This document shows, piece by piece, positions 42,484 to 52,745 of a DNA stretch of 64,000 bases. The stretch covers positions 1,384,501 through 1,448,500 of the forward strand of contig NZ_CP075187.1 of assembly GCF_020510665.1 (NCBI RefSeq), read 5' to 3'. Source of the DNA: Dechloromonas denitrificans (GTDB taxonomy: Bacteria; Pseudomonadota; Gammaproteobacteria; Burkholderiales; Rhodocyclaceae). How positions within the stretch are numbered: position 1 is the first letter of the stretch; each line of letters begins with the position of its first letter. A program made the translations under genes and the position numbers. Below the pieces are notes generated by a model. It searched no databases and had not been told where the DNA came from. It was given only the letters and a program-made list of their open reading frames with translations.

Positions 42484-44775
42484 ATGATCAAGCTTTCCAC
42501 CCGAATCATTACCGGCATGATCCTGGCGCTTACGCTGGTCTTGTTGCCGATGGCTTGGTATTCGGTACAAAAGGAAAGCGGTGAGTTGCGTGACATCATG
42601 CGCAACCAGGGGGAGGCTGTTGCCCGGTCGCTGGCTGCATTTGTCATTGAACCGATGGTTGCCCTTGACTATCCCGCGCTGGAGTACGCCCTGGAAACGA
42701 TGGGGCGGGCAACGGAGCAAATCCAGTACGTCGAGGTTCGCCAGAAAGACAAAGTCCTGGCCCATTACGGTGAGCGTCAGGCCAAGGGTGAAATATTCAT
42801 CGTGCCAATTGAAATGCCCGGTTTGCACGATGCGCCAAAGCGTTATTTCGGTGAGCTTGAACTGGTCTATTCGCCCGAGCATTTCGAGCATATCGTCAAT
42901 AACCGGGTTGATGACCTGATCATTTCTTCCTTGGTCATTTTTGTCATCCTGGCCCTGAGTTTACGTTTTGTTGTCTCGCGCCTGGTAACGCGACGACTGG
43001 CCACATTGAGCAAGCTGACCAACCGGATCATTGCCGAAGAATTGCGCGAGCAGGTCGCGCCCGGAACTGCTTCGCCAGTCTATGGCGATGAACTGGATCT
43101 TCTGCGCGAACGTTTCATGACCATGCTGGATGGTATTCATGCCCGAGACCGGGCACGCGATGAAGCCGAACAAACGCTGCGCCAGTTGATGGTTGCCGTC
43201 GAGCAAAGTCCGGTCGGTATTTTGATGACCAATGTCCAGGGGGGAATCGAGTATGTCAATTCCGCCTTTACACAAGTCAGCGGCTATACCTTCGATGAAG
43301 TACGCGGACAAAATCCCCGTGTCCTCAAGTCAGGCATGACTCCACCCGAGGTTTATGCCGATCTTTGGGAAACCCTGCTGGCCGGCAAGGTCTGGAAAGG
43401 TGAGTTCACCAATCGGCGCAAGAACGGCGAACTGTTCGCCGAGTTTTGCCTGATTTCTCCAGTACGCGGGGCGGACGGCCAGATCAGTCACTACATGGCG
43501 ACAAAAGAAGACATTACCGAGAAACGCGAGAATGCTCGCGAACTGGATCGTTATCGCAACCATCTTGAGGCCTTGGTTGACGAGCGGACCACCCAGCTTG
43601 AAGAGGCCCGTGCCGTGGCTGTCGAGGCCAGTCAGGCGAAGAGCGTTTTCCTGGCCAACATGAGTCATGAAATTCGCACGCCGATGAATGCCATCATGGG
43701 CATGTTGCACCTGATGCGGCGCGACACCATCGATGTCCAGCAGCATGTCCGCCTTGATCGGATTGATGCTGCCGCACGCCATCTGTTGAGCGTGATCAAC
43801 GATATCCTCGATCTTTCAAAAATCGAGGCCGGCAAGCTGACGCTGGAGGAAACCCGCTTGCATCTGCCGACCTTGATGGATAACACCGTGGCGATGCTGG
43901 CTGAACGGGCCGCTGACAAAGGGCTGGCACTGACACTGATGCCGGTGCGCTATGACGCAGATCTGCTGGGCGACCCGACGCGTGTGATGCAGGGACTGAT
44001 CAATTTTGCCGGAAATGCCATCAAATTTACCGAGCGGGGATCGGTGATCCTGAGTTGTGACGTCATCGAAGAAAGTGCTGTCGATGTCCTGCTGCGCCTG
44101 AATGTCAGCGATACCGGCATAGGCATAGCGCCGGAGGTGCTTGGCCGCTTGTTCAATGCTTTCGAGCAGGCGGATGGTTCGACCACCCGCAAATTTGGCG
44201 GTACCGGTCTGGGTCTGTCGATTACACGGAGCCTGGCCCAGTTGATGGGCGGGCAGGTCGGTGTTGAAAGTATTCCGGGGCAAGGCAGCACTTTCTGGTT
44301 CACTGCTCGCCTGCGCAAGGCTGGACAGCACTTGCAGGCCGAGCCGGTTGCGGAGGAAACGCCACCGGACGAAGCCATTCGTCGTGATTTTTCCGGATTG
44401 CCGGTGTTGATCGTCGATGACGAGATGATTAACCGGGAGATCGCCGGAGAATTTCTCGCCGAAACGGGGTTGACCGTGGAATTTGCCGAAAACGGCCTGC
44501 AGGCGGTCGAGCTTTGTCGAACCCATGATTACGCGCTGGTGTTCATGGACATGCAGATGCCGGTGATGGATGGCCTGACTGCCACAGCGCAGATTCGTCG
44601 CCTGCCGAATGGCCTGACGTTGCCTATCCTGGCAATGACGGCAAATGCCTTCGCCGAAGATCGTGAAGTCTGTCTGGCTGCCGGGATGACGGATTTCATT
44701 CCCAAGCCGATCGACCCGGAGCGCATGTTTGCAACGGTTTATCGCTCCCTGCTCAAGGTTCGATCGACTGGCTAG
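42484..44775 (+). CDS. Transmembrane hybrid histidine kinase (PAS-HisKA-HATPase-REC)
   Basis: A 763-residue kinase. Two membrane helices (about 9-27 and 143-163) flank a periplasmic domain of about 115 residues. A HAMP-like linker, a PAS domain (about 235-355, [33 protein letters not shown]), a coiled coil, HisKA ([14 protein letters not shown]), the ATP site ([15 protein letters not shown]) and a C-terminal receiver ([13 protein letters not shown]) follow. It is transcribed with the PhnD-like gene, whose product probably presents ligand to the periplasmic domain. No separate response regulator lies beside it, so the output is elsewhere. Confidence 0.93.
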   Translation: MIKLSTRIITGMILALTLVLLPMAWYSVQKESGELRDIMRNQGEAVARSLAAFVIEPMVALDYPALEYALETMGRATEQIQYVEVRQKDKVLAHYGERQAKGEIFIVPIEMPGLHDAPKRYFGELELVYSPEHFEHIVNNRVDDLIISSLVIFVILALSLRFVVSRLVTRRLATLSKLTNRIIAEELREQVAPGTASPVYGDELDLLRERFMTMLDGIHARDRARDEAEQTLRQLMVAVEQSPVGILMTNVQGGIEYVNSAFTQVSGYTFDEVRGQNPRVLKSGMTPPEVYADLWETLLAGKVWKGEFTNRRKNGELFAEFCLISPVRGADGQISHYMATKEDITEKRENARELDRYRNHLEALVDERTTQLEEARAVAVEASQAKSVFLANMSHEIRTPMNAIMGMLHLMRRDTIDVQQHVRLDRIDAAARHLLSVINDILDLSKIEAGKLTLEETRLHLPTLMDNTVAMLAERAADKGLALTLMPVRYDADLLGDPTRVMQGLINFAGNAIKFTERGSVILSCDVIEESAVDVLLRLNVSDTGIGIAPEVLGRLFNAFEQADGSTTRKFGGTGLGLSITRSLAQLMGGQVGVESIPGQGSTFWFTARLRKAGQHLQAEPVAEETPPDEAIRRDFSGLPVLIVDDEMINREIAGEFLAETGLTVEFAENGLQAVELCRTHDYALVFMDMQMPVMDGLTATAQIRRLPNGLTLPILAMTANAFAEDREVCLAAGMTDFIPKPIDPERMFATVYRSLLKVRSTG

Positions 44776-44811
44776 TTCGGATCTGCCGACAAAATATCCG
44801 GACAAAGCAGC

Positions 44812-47154
44812 ATGTCTGGATATTATATTGTCATGCGCTGTTCAATCCTTGCCTTTGCCTTCGGGGTGCTGTGCCTGCAAATGCAACCTGCTTTGCTGCA
44901 CTGGATGCCTGCCTGCTTGGCAGCCGTTCCCGCACTGCCTTATCTCTGGACAAAGTCGGCAATAGCGTACCGGATTGCTGCGATTTTCCTGTGCTTTGCC
45001 ATCGGTTTCGGCTGGGCAGCATGGTCGGCTGGGCAGCGCTTGCAGGACGAGTTGGCCACCGAGCTGGAGGGGCAGGATATCCAGGTGCTTGGTGTCGTTG
45101 CCGAATTGCCACAAGGCTTTGGGCGCGGTTCGCGTTTTGAATTTGTCGTTGAAAAGACGTTGACCGTGGCATCCGGTGTGCCGCGGCGCATCATGTTGTC
45201 GTGGTTTCAGATGAACGATGCGGAGGGCGCCGCCGGTTTGCCGGCGATTCACCCCGGGGAGCGCTGGCGCCTGACGGTTCGTTTGAAAAGGCCGCACGGC
45301 AACGCCAATCCCGGTGGCTTCGATTACGAAGCCTGGCTGCTTGAGCGCAACATCCGGGCGACCGGTTATGTCAGGCATAGTCCGGCGGCCGAGCGGCTGG
45401 ATGCGCTGGTCTGGCAACCGGCGTATCTGGTCGAACTGCTGCGCGACAAGGCCCGGCAGCGTCTCGTTGAAATGCTGCCGGCGACCAGCCATCCCTGGGC
45501 TGGCATTCTCGTCGCACTGACTATTGGCGATCAGCGGGCGATCAACGGCGATCTGTGGGCAACCTTCAACCGGACAGGTACGACGCATTTGATGAGTATT
45601 TCCGGTTTGCATGTCACGATGGTCGCGGCCTTGTTCGGCTGGCTTGTTTCAACACTCTGGCGGCGAATTCCCGCGCTTACCTTGCGCCTGCCGGCTCAAA
45701 AGGCCGGCCTTCTGGCTGCCTGCCTGGCGGCTTTCATCTATACCTTGCTGGCTGGTTTTGCCGTGCCGGCACAGCGTACTTTCTACATGCTGCTGGTTGC
45801 TGCGCTGGCGATGTTTTCGGGGCGTCTCGTCGCGCCGAGCCGGACGCTGTGCCTGGCTTTGCTGGTCGTTCTGTCGCTTGATCCGTGGGCGATTCTGGCC
45901 GCCGGCTTCTGGTTGTCATTCAGCGCGGTCGGCGTCCTGCTTTATGTTGGATCGGCCGGCATTGGCCGGGCTGTCGGCTGGCAGCAGCATCTGGCGGCCT
46001 GGAGTCTGGTTCAGTGGGCCGCCACGCTGGCCTCGTTGCCGGTGTTGCTTCTGGTCTTTCAGCAATTTTCATTGATTTCGCCGCTCGCCAATGCGCTGGC
46101 CATTCCCGTGGTCAGTTTTATCGTGACGCCGCTGGCCTTGCTCGGGGCGGTATTGCCCTGGCCGCCGATATTGGCCCTGGCCCATGCCGTGTTCGATGTG
46201 TTGATGGTTTTTCTGGAGTGGTGTGCCCTTTGGCCGGTCTGGCAAGCACCTGCGCCGCCGCTTTGGGTTGCTTTGGTCGCCGGGCTGGGTGTGCTGGTCA
46301 TTCTGCTGCCGCGTGGCGTACCCGGTCGCTTGATTGGCCTGGCATTGCTGATGCCGGCAATATTCTGGCCAACGCTCAAACCTCAGCCCGGAGAGGTGTG
46401 GGTCAGCGTACTTGACGTCGGGCAGGGCTTGGCCAGCGTGGTGCGTACCCGTCACCATACCTTGATTTATGATCCCGGCCCGCTGTACAGCGCCGAATCG
46501 GATGCCGGGCAGCGCGTTGTGGTGCCGTATCTGCGCTGGCTCGGCATCGATCGTGTCGATACCCTGGTGGTGACGCATCGTGACAGCGATCATTCCGGCG
46601 GTTCGGCTTCCGTCCAGTCGGCCATCAAGGTCGATCAACTGCTTTCGTCGGTCAGCCATTCAGGCGGCGAGCGTTGTCTCGATGGCCAGCACTGGACCTG
46701 GGATGGCGTTTATTTCGAGGTGCTTCATCCGACATTGCAGGATTACGCGGTCAACGGCAAAGCCAACCATATTTCCTGTGTATTGCGGATCAGCAGCGGT
46801 GGGCATCGCCTGCTCCTGACCTCGGATATCGAAGCGCCGGACGAGGCCGCGCTGCTCGCCCGTTATCCTGCCGACCTGCAGGCCGATGTCCTGCTTGTCC
46901 CGCACCATGGTTCACGGACCTCTTCGACGCCGCCGTTCATTGCTGCCGTTGGTGCCCGTCATGCGGTGATTCCGGTCGGCTATCGGAATCGCTTCGGGCA
47001 TCCGAAGGAAGAGGTGGTCGGGCGCTACGAAGCGGCGGCTGTCGAGCTTTGGCGGACAGATCGTGATGGCGCCGTGCACATTGCACTGGCTCAGGACGGT
47101 GTGGCGGTATCGGGCTGGCGACAGCAGCATCAACGTTACTGGCATGGCCGATGA
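44812..47154 (+). CDS. comEC: DNA uptake channel protein ComEC/Rec2
   Basis: Inner-membrane channel for transforming DNA, 780 residues. An N-terminal DUF4131-like region with helices, a soluble OB-like part, the Competence domain core (GTTHLMSISGLHVTMVAALFGWL, multiple helices to about 500), and a C-terminal metallo-beta-lactamase domain (LDVGQGLASVV, THRDSDHSGG, LLVPHHGSRTSS). Start at ATG 44812 or 44833. It implies the organism may be naturally competent if the other com/pil genes exist; none are in this window. It stands after the hybrid kinase with a 36-base gap. Confidence 0.93.
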   Translation: MSGYYIVMRCSILAFAFGVLCLQMQPALLHWMPACLAAVPALPYLWTKSAIAYRIAAIFLCFAIGFGWAAWSAGQRLQDELATELEGQDIQVLGVVAELPQGFGRGSRFEFVVEKTLTVASGVPRRIMLSWFQMNDAEGAAGLPAIHPGERWRLTVRLKRPHGNANPGGFDYEAWLLERNIRATGYVRHSPAAERLDALVWQPAYLVELLRDKARQRLVEMLPATSHPWAGILVALTIGDQRAINGDLWATFNRTGTTHLMSISGLHVTMVAALFGWLVSTLWRRIPALTLRLPAQKAGLLAACLAAFIYTLLAGFAVPAQRTFYMLLVAALAMFSGRLVAPSRTLCLALLVVLSLDPWAILAAGFWLSFSAVGVLLYVGSAGIGRAVGWQQHLAAWSLVQWAATLASLPVLLLVFQQFSLISPLANALAIPVVSFIVTPLALLGAVLPWPPILALAHAVFDVLMVFLEWCALWPVWQAPAPPLWVALVAGLGVLVILLPRGVPGRLIGLALLMPAIFWPTLKPQPGEVWVSVLDVGQGLASVVRTRHHTLIYDPGPLYSAESDAGQRVVVPYLRWLGIDRVDTLVVTHRDSDHSGGSASVQSAIKVDQLLSSVSHSGGERCLDGQHWTWDGVYFEVLHPTLQDYAVNGKANHISCVLRISSGGHRLLLTSDIEAPDEAALLARYPADLQADVLLVPHHGSRTSSTPPFIAAVGARHAVIPVGYRNRFGHPKEEVVGRYEAAAVELWRTDRDGAVHIALAQDGVAVSGWRQQHQRYWHGR

Positions 47155-47191
47155 GCGTAGCGTGATGATAAAGTCAGGGACAGGAGGCAAT

Positions 47192-48046
47192 ATGCAATTC
47201 ACTCAACGCAGCGTGCAATGCATCAGCCCGTCCGGTTTGCACCGGATGGCTTATACCGAATGGGGCGAACGCGATAATCCCCGCGTGTTGCTTTGCGTTC
47301 ATGGTTTGACGCGCAATGCGCGCGATTTCGACCGGCTGGCCGAAGCCATGTCCAGCCATTACCGGGTGATTTGTCCGGATGTTGTCGGGCGTGGTCGCAG
47401 CGGTCGTTTGCGCAATCCGGCCGGTTACGGCATTCCGCAGTACGCGGCCGACATGGTGACGCTGATTGCACGACTCAATGTCGAGACGGTCGATTGGGTC
47501 GGTACCTCGATGGGCGGCTTGATCGGCATGGCGCTGGCCAGCCAGGAAGGCTCGCCAATCCGAAAACTGCTGCTCAACGATGTCGGGCCGGTGATTACCG
47601 TCGAGTCGCTCAAGCGGATTGGCAGCTATGTCGGCACTGATCCCACCTGGGCGGGTTTCGACGAAGCGCTGGCTTTTGTCAAAGCGATCAGCGCGCCGTT
47701 TGGGGCGCTGAGCGAGGCCCAGTGGTACGCATTGACCGAAAGCAGTGTCGCGCAGCGGGCTGACGGGCGCTGGGGCTTTGTCTACGATCCGCAGATCGCC
47801 GCACCGTTCAAGGCTGCTTTTGGCGATCAGGATATCGATCTATGGCCGGTCTACGAGCAAATCGTTTGTCCAACGCTGGTCTTGCGTGGCGCCGACTCCG
47901 ATTTGTTAACGCGCGAAACCTGGCAGGCGATGGGATTGCGCGGTCCACGGGCCAGACTGGCCGAAATTCAAGGGGTCGGCCATGCGCCGATGTTCATGAC
48001 GGAAGAGCAGATTTCGATTGCTCGCGACTTTTTACTCAGCGTATGA
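47192..48046 (+). CDS. Alpha/beta hydrolase
   Basis: A 284-residue cytoplasmic hydrolase with an oxyanion segment (LLCVHGLTRNARDF), nucleophile elbow GTSMGG (Ser), acid in LRGADSDLL and His in VGHAPMF, a complete triad. AGGAGG lies 5-6 bases before ATG 47192, which settles the start; upstream open frame overlaps comEC. The next hydrolase starts in a 4-base ATGA overlap, so both are made together. Substrate cannot be predicted. Confidence 0.85.
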   Translation: MQFTQRSVQCISPSGLHRMAYTEWGERDNPRVLLCVHGLTRNARDFDRLAEAMSSHYRVICPDVVGRGRSGRLRNPAGYGIPQYAADMVTLIARLNVETVDWVGTSMGGLIGMALASQEGSPIRKLLLNDVGPVITVESLKRIGSYVGTDPTWAGFDEALAFVKAISAPFGALSEAQWYALTESSVAQRADGRWGFVYDPQIAAPFKAAFGDQDIDLWPVYEQIVCPTLVLRGADSDLLTRETWQAMGLRGPRARLAEIQGVGHAPMFMTEEQISIARDFLLSV

Positions 48047-48816
48047 AACATATTGTTGTTGATGGCTTGAAGCTGGAATACCGTGATTTTCCGGCGCAGG
48101 ATGCAGCTTTGCCAACCTTGATGCTGCTGCATGAAGGTCTGGGTTGTGTAGCGATGTGGCGTGATTTTCCCGAGAAACTGGCGAAGGCAACGGGTTGTCG
48201 CGTCATCGTCTGGTCGCGGGCCGGCTACGGGGGTTCCGAGCCTTATGCCGAAGCGCGTCAGTGGCGCTACATGCACCACGAAGGCGAGAAGGCTTTACCG
48301 GCCTTGCTGGCGGCGCTCAATATCGAGCGACCGGTCCTGGTTGGCCACAGCGATGGCGGCAGCATCGCGCTGATTTTTGCCGGTGCCTTCCCGGAACAGC
48401 CGCTCGGTATTGCCGTCATGGCGCCGCATGAATTTGTCGAAGTGGAAACCCTGGCCGGGATTTCGGCCGCAAAAACCACGTGGACCGCGACAGACTGGCC
48501 GAACAAGCTGGCGCGTTATCACGCCGATGCGCCGCGTGTCTTCAGTGATTGGAACGATACCTGGCTGTCGCCGGCGTTTCGTGACTGGAACATCGAAGCG
48601 TATCTGCCGCGCATTGCCTGCCCGGTACTGGCCATTCAGGGTTACGACGACGAGTATGCAACGATGCGCCAGATTGACGTGATCGCCGAGCAGGTGGCAG
48701 GTGCCGAATTGCTCAAGCTGGAAAACTGCGGCCATTCGCCGCAGCGCGATCAGGAGGCGGCGGTGCTGGCCGCACTGGCCGCTTTTGTCCGCCGGCTGAG
48801 CGGGTCCTGCCGGTAG
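48043..48816 (+). CDS. Alpha/beta hydrolase
   Basis: A 257-residue hydrolase with LLHEGLGCVAMWRDFPEKLA at the oxyanion hole, GHSDGGSIAL (Ser nucleophile), acid in IQGYDDEYATM and His in CGHSPQRD. It resembles small-ester or C-C bond hydrolases in general form. Translation is coupled to the upstream hydrolase (ATGA). The last 67 bases overlap the 3' end of mtfA on the other strand, an unusually long convergent overlap. Confidence 0.83.
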   Translation: MKHIVVDGLKLEYRDFPAQDAALPTLMLLHEGLGCVAMWRDFPEKLAKATGCRVIVWSRAGYGGSEPYAEARQWRYMHHEGEKALPALLAALNIERPVLVGHSDGGSIALIFAGAFPEQPLGIAVMAPHEFVEVETLAGISAAKTTWTATDWPNKLARYHADAPRVFSDWNDTWLSPAFRDWNIEAYLPRIACPVLAIQGYDDEYATMRQIDVIAEQVAGAELLKLENCGHSPQRDQEAAVLAALAAFVRRLSGSCR

Positions 48817-49529
48817 TAGCTTTTGAGCAAGGCGTAAAGTGCCGGATATTCGCGGTCAACAACCTCGGGAAGCTCAAAAAAGCTTTCCGACATGACCGCG
48901 AAAAACTCGGCCGGCTCTTCGCTGGCGTAGGGGTCGATGATCGTCTCTTCGTCGTTCTCGACGCGCCGGCAGAAATCCTCGTAGGCTGCAAAAAAGGTTT
49001 CTTCCCACTGCCCGGCGGTCAAGCCGGAGTGCAGCGCCGGCATGCCGTCCGGCTCGCCGTTCAGCATGTCGAGCTTGTGGGCAAACTCGTGAATCACGAC
49101 GTTGTAGCCGTTGCCCGCCAGCTGGACATCGTGCCAGGAAACAACCAGTGGTCCGCCGATCCAGGCTTCTCCGGAGAGGATGTCGTCGTATTCATGCACG
49201 ATGCCACCCTCGTCGGCAATCTGGCGTGGCACGACGAATTCATCGGGATAGACGATGATGCCGACCCAGTCGTGGTAAGCCCCGAGGCCGAGTTTGAGAA
49301 TCGGCAGGCAGCCTTGTGCTGCAATTGAAACGCAGATCTCGTCGCTCAAGACCAGGCCGCCGGCCGTGCTGAATTCTTTTTCGGCGAGAAAGGCTTCGGC
49401 GAGCATTTTTAACTGTTTTTGCTCGTCGACCGCAAGATCGGCCAGAAAAGGGTGGGCTGCCAGGGTAGCGGCCCAGAGGCTTTCCGGAATCTTCTGTCGG
49501 CGCTGGCGAAACCAGTCGAACAGGCCCAT
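48750..49529 (-). CDS. mtfA: MtfA-like zinc peptidase
   Basis: A 259-residue protein of the MtfA family (in E. coli it binds the glucose repressor Mlc and has aminopeptidase activity). It begins MGLFDWFRQRRQKIPESLW and carries the zinc motif VIHEFAHKLDMLNG with a downstream EEPAEFFAVMSESFFE glutamate. Start ATG 49529 overlaps the stop of the EamA gene by one base (TAATG). Function as an Mlc regulator is uncertain here, since no Mlc gene is visible; a peptidase role is the safer reading. Confidence 0.88.
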   Translation of the reverse strand: MGLFDWFRQRRQKIPESLWAATLAAHPFLADLAVDEQKQLKMLAEAFLAEKEFSTAGGLVLSDEICVSIAAQGCLPILKLGLGAYHDWVGIIVYPDEFVVPRQIADEGGIVHEYDDILSGEAWIGGPLVVSWHDVQLAGNGYNVVIHEFAHKLDMLNGEPDGMPALHSGLTAGQWEETFFAAYEDFCRRVENDEETIIDPYASEEPAEFFAVMSESFFELPEVVDREYPALYALLKSYYRQDPLSRRTKAASAASTAAS

Positions 49530-50413
49530 TATTTTTTCATCGTCAGCCAGATACCGCTGAAAATCAGGCCGATTCCCAGGTAGTGGTACCAGTGCGGTAT
49601 CTCGCCGAGGAAAACGGCCGAGAGCAGGGTGCCGAAAACCGGCATCAGGTGGATGAACAGGCTGGCCTTGTTGGCGCCGACTTCGGCCACGCCGCGGTTG
49701 TAGAAAATATAACCAAGGAAACTCGGAAAAATGCCGACGTAAGCCAGTGAGGCGAGTGAAGCGAGGTGAACGTTGATGTGTCGGCCACTGGCTATTTCCC
49801 AGAGGTAGGCCGGGCACAGGGCAAGCAGCCCGACACTGGTCATCGCGGCAAGCATCAGCATCGGATGAACGCCCGACGGACGCCAGGCCAGGCCGACGGT
49901 GTAAATCGCCCAGACCAGCACGGCACCAAGCATCCAGACGTCGCCGACATTGAGGTTGAGGTGTGCGAGAACCTGCAGATCACCGCGCGCCACAATCGTC
50001 AGCGCACCGCACAGTGAAATCATCACGCCCAGCCCTTCGAGTCGGCCCAGGTGTTTGCCGAGAAAGGCCCAGGAAATGGCGATGGTGGCAATCGGAATGA
50101 AAGAATTGAGCAGCACCGCATTGGTCGCCCCGGTGTATTGCAAGGCAATGTAGGCAAAGGTGTTGTAGCAGCCGACACCGAGCAGGCCGAGCGTGACGAC
50201 CGGTTTCCAGCCTTTTTTGAGCAGTGGCCACTGTGCTTTGAAATGCGGCAAGGCCAGCGGCAGGACCAGCATCAGGGCGATGGCCCAGCGCCAGAAGGCC
50301 AGGGCCATGGGCGGGACGTCGGCACGAATGCCGCGGCCGAGGACCATGTTGCCGGACCAGAATAAAGTGGTCAGGACAAGCAGGGTGTAGGGATTGGTGA
50401 GCAGTTTGGGCAT
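49529..50413 (-). CDS. EamA/DMT-family transporter
   Basis: A 294-residue membrane protein with ten predicted helices in two EamA repeats (first ends near LGVMISLCGALTIVARG, second begins GDVWMLGAVLVWAIYTV). Such proteins export metabolites or amino acids. Start at ATG 50413 (PKLLTNPYTLL); the frame upstream is not membrane-like. mtfA follows with a one-base overlap. Its relA neighbour is divergent. Confidence 0.88.
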   Translation of the reverse strand: MPKLLTNPYTLLVLTTLFWSGNMVLGRGIRADVPPMALAFWRWAIALMLVLPLALPHFKAQWPLLKKGWKPVVTLGLLGVGCYNTFAYIALQYTGATNAVLLNSFIPIATIAISWAFLGKHLGRLEGLGVMISLCGALTIVARGDLQVLAHLNLNVGDVWMLGAVLVWAIYTVGLAWRPSGVHPMLMLAAMTSVGLLALCPAYLWEIASGRHINVHLASLASLAYVGIFPSFLGYIFYNRGVAEVGANKASLFIHLMPVFGTLLSAVFLGEIPHWYHYLGIGLIFSGIWLTMKK

Positions 50414-50519
50414 GGTCGCCGGATTATGCCTGAAGCTGCCGGCCGGGCAGAAGTCAGTTGTGTCGCCAAATTGCTGATCTGCATTGGTCCTGAGCGGAAC
50501 GGACATATAATGCCGGCCT

Positions 50520-52742
50520 ATGGTTTCCGTCGTTCACTCCGTCGCTGCCCAGAGCGACTTCGATCAGTTTCTCGCCACCCTTTCGGAAGGTCTGGCTGCC
50601 GACGATGCAGCGCGCCTGAAGCGGGCGGTCGAGTACGCCTGGGAAGCTTATGGTGACAAGAAACTGGGGAGCGGCGAACGTATCTGGTCGCACGCCCTCG
50701 GCATGTCGGTCATCATTGCCGGCTTGCGGATGGATGTCGAATCGCGCATCGCGGCCATCATGTTCGCCATACCGTCGCATGACGAGCATGGCATTGCCCG
50801 GATCGAGGAGCATTTCGGCAAGCCGGCTGCGCATCTGGTCAATGGCATTTCGCGCCTGAATCGGTTGCGGCCGATCACCAAAGGCTTCGTGGCGGCCAAT
50901 ATCGAAGCCGGTGAAGCGAATCCGGCCGAGATGAAGGCGCAGGTCGAAGTGCTGCGCAAGATGCTGCTGGCGATGGTCGAGGACATTCGCGTCGTGCTGC
51001 TGCGTCTGGCCAGCCGGACGCAGACCCTGCGCTTTTACGCGGCCAATCCGGACGACCTGCGCATTCAGGTAGCACGGGAAACGCTGGAGCTCTATTCGCC
51101 GCTGGCCAACCGCCTCGGGGTCTGGGAACTGAAGTGGGAACTGGAGGATTTGTCCTTCCGCTTCATCCACCCGGAGACCTACAAGAAAATCGCCAAGATG
51201 CTCGACGAGAAGCGCTCGGAACGCGAGCAATTCATCGTCGATGCGGTCGCCAGGGTGCGCAGCGAGCTGGAAGCGGCCGGTGTAAAAAAGGCCGAAATTT
51301 ACGGTCGACCGAAGCATATCTACAGCATCTGGAACAAGATGCGGAAGAAGGGCGTCGAGTTCTCCGAGGTGTACGACGTGCGCGCCTTGCGCATCATCGT
51401 CGATGATCTGAAGGATTGTTATACCGCGCTCGGCATTGCGCATAACCTGTGGTCGCCGATTTCCAAGGAGTTCGACGATTACATCTCGAATCCCAAGGGC
51501 AACTACTATCGCTCGCTGCACACGGCGGTGCGTTGTCCGGACGGGCGCAGCCTGGAAATCCAGATTCGTACCTGGGAAATGCACAAGCATGCCGAACTCG
51601 GTGTGGCGGCCCACTGGCGTTACAAGGAAGGCAGCAAGCGGACTTCCGAGGATGATTACGACGAGAAAATCGCCTGGTTGCGTCAATTGCTGACCTGGAA
51701 GGAAGAGGTCGCCGATAGTTCCGACTGGGTCAATCACTACAAGCAGGCGGCGCTCGACGAAACGCTCTACGTGATTACGCCGCAGGGCAAGGTGGTTGAT
51801 CTGCCGCAAGGCTCTACGCCGGTCGACTTCGCTTACCGGGTTCATACCGATCTCGGCCATCGTTGCCGCGGCGCCAAGGTCAATGGTCATCTGGTGCCGC
51901 TCAACACGGCACTCGAAACCGGGCAGCAGGTCGAGATCGTGACCACCAAGCAAGGCGGTCCGTCACGCGACTGGCTCAATCCGACGCTTGGTTACATCCA
52001 CACCAAGAGCGCCCGGGTCAAGGTACGCAGCTGGTTCTCGAACCTGGCGCTGGAGGAAACACTGGCGGAAGGGCGCAGCCTGATCGCCAAGGAGTTGCAG
52101 CGGGCCGGGCAGACCAGTGCAAATATCGAGGAACTGTCGCACAAGCTTGGTTTTTCCAAGGCCGACGACCTGTATATCGCTGCGGCACGGGGCGACCTGA
52201 ATCAGCGTCAGTTCCAGTCGGTTGCCCGGGGCGGCGATCTGCTGGCCGAAACCCTGTTGCCGGACGAGGTCCAGACCAAGCCGAGCAAACCGGTCGAAGG
52301 CAACCAGGGCATCCTGATCGTTGGTGTCGACAAATTGCTGACCCAGCTGGCGCGTTGCTGCAAACCGGCCCCGCCGGACGAAATCCAGGGCTTCATTACG
52401 CGCGGCAAGGGCATTTCGATTCACCGGATGGATTGTTCCAATTTTGCCAACCTGGCGGCACTGCATCCTGAGCGGGTCATCGAAACCGACTGGGGCGTCC
52501 AGACGACCGGCGTCTTTGCGACCGATATCGTGGTCGATGCCCACGATCGTCAGGGTTTGCTGCGCGATATTTCGGAAGTCTTCACGCGCGAAAAGCTCAA
52601 TGTGATCGGGGTCAACACCCAGTCCAAGCAGGGCAAGGCCCACATGAGCTTCACCGTTGAAGTGACCAACCTGCGCCAGATGCAACGCACGCTGGCCTTG
52701 ATTCATGAAGTCGAAGGGGTGGTCGGCGTCCGCCGGGCCTGA
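50520..52742 (+). CDS. relA: (p)ppGpp synthetase RelA (monofunctional)
   Basis: Makes the alarmone pppGpp from GTP and ATP on starved ribosomes. The 740-residue protein has an N-terminal region in place of the hydrolase where the HD metal motif is lost (IMFAIPSHDEHGIARIEEHFG), a synthetase domain with GRPKHIYSIWNKM and the EFDD loop typical of RelA rather than the RxKD of bifunctional enzymes, a TGS domain (TPQGKVVDLPQGSTPVDFAY), the conserved LARCCKP Cys region and a C-terminal ACT domain. A separate SpoT-type hydrolase should exist elsewhere. It ends three bases from the convergent NorF-like gene. Confidence 0.95.
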   Translation: MVSVVHSVAAQSDFDQFLATLSEGLAADDAARLKRAVEYAWEAYGDKKLGSGERIWSHALGMSVIIAGLRMDVESRIAAIMFAIPSHDEHGIARIEEHFGKPAAHLVNGISRLNRLRPITKGFVAANIEAGEANPAEMKAQVEVLRKMLLAMVEDIRVVLLRLASRTQTLRFYAANPDDLRIQVARETLELYSPLANRLGVWELKWELEDLSFRFIHPETYKKIAKMLDEKRSEREQFIVDAVARVRSELEAAGVKKAEIYGRPKHIYSIWNKMRKKGVEFSEVYDVRALRIIVDDLKDCYTALGIAHNLWSPISKEFDDYISNPKGNYYRSLHTAVRCPDGRSLEIQIRTWEMHKHAELGVAAHWRYKEGSKRTSEDDYDEKIAWLRQLLTWKEEVADSSDWVNHYKQAALDETLYVITPQGKVVDLPQGSTPVDFAYRVHTDLGHRCRGAKVNGHLVPLNTALETGQQVEIVTTKQGGPSRDWLNPTLGYIHTKSARVKVRSWFSNLALEETLAEGRSLIAKELQRAGQTSANIEELSHKLGFSKADDLYIAAARGDLNQRQFQSVARGGDLLAETLLPDEVQTKPSKPVEGNQGILIVGVDKLLTQLARCCKPAPPDEIQGFITRGKGISIHRMDCSNFANLAALHPERVIETDWGVQTTGVFATDIVVDAHDRQGLLRDISEVFTREKLNVIGVNTQSKQGKAHMSFTVEVTNLRQMQRTLALIHEVEGVVGVRRA

Positions 52743-52745
52743 GTT

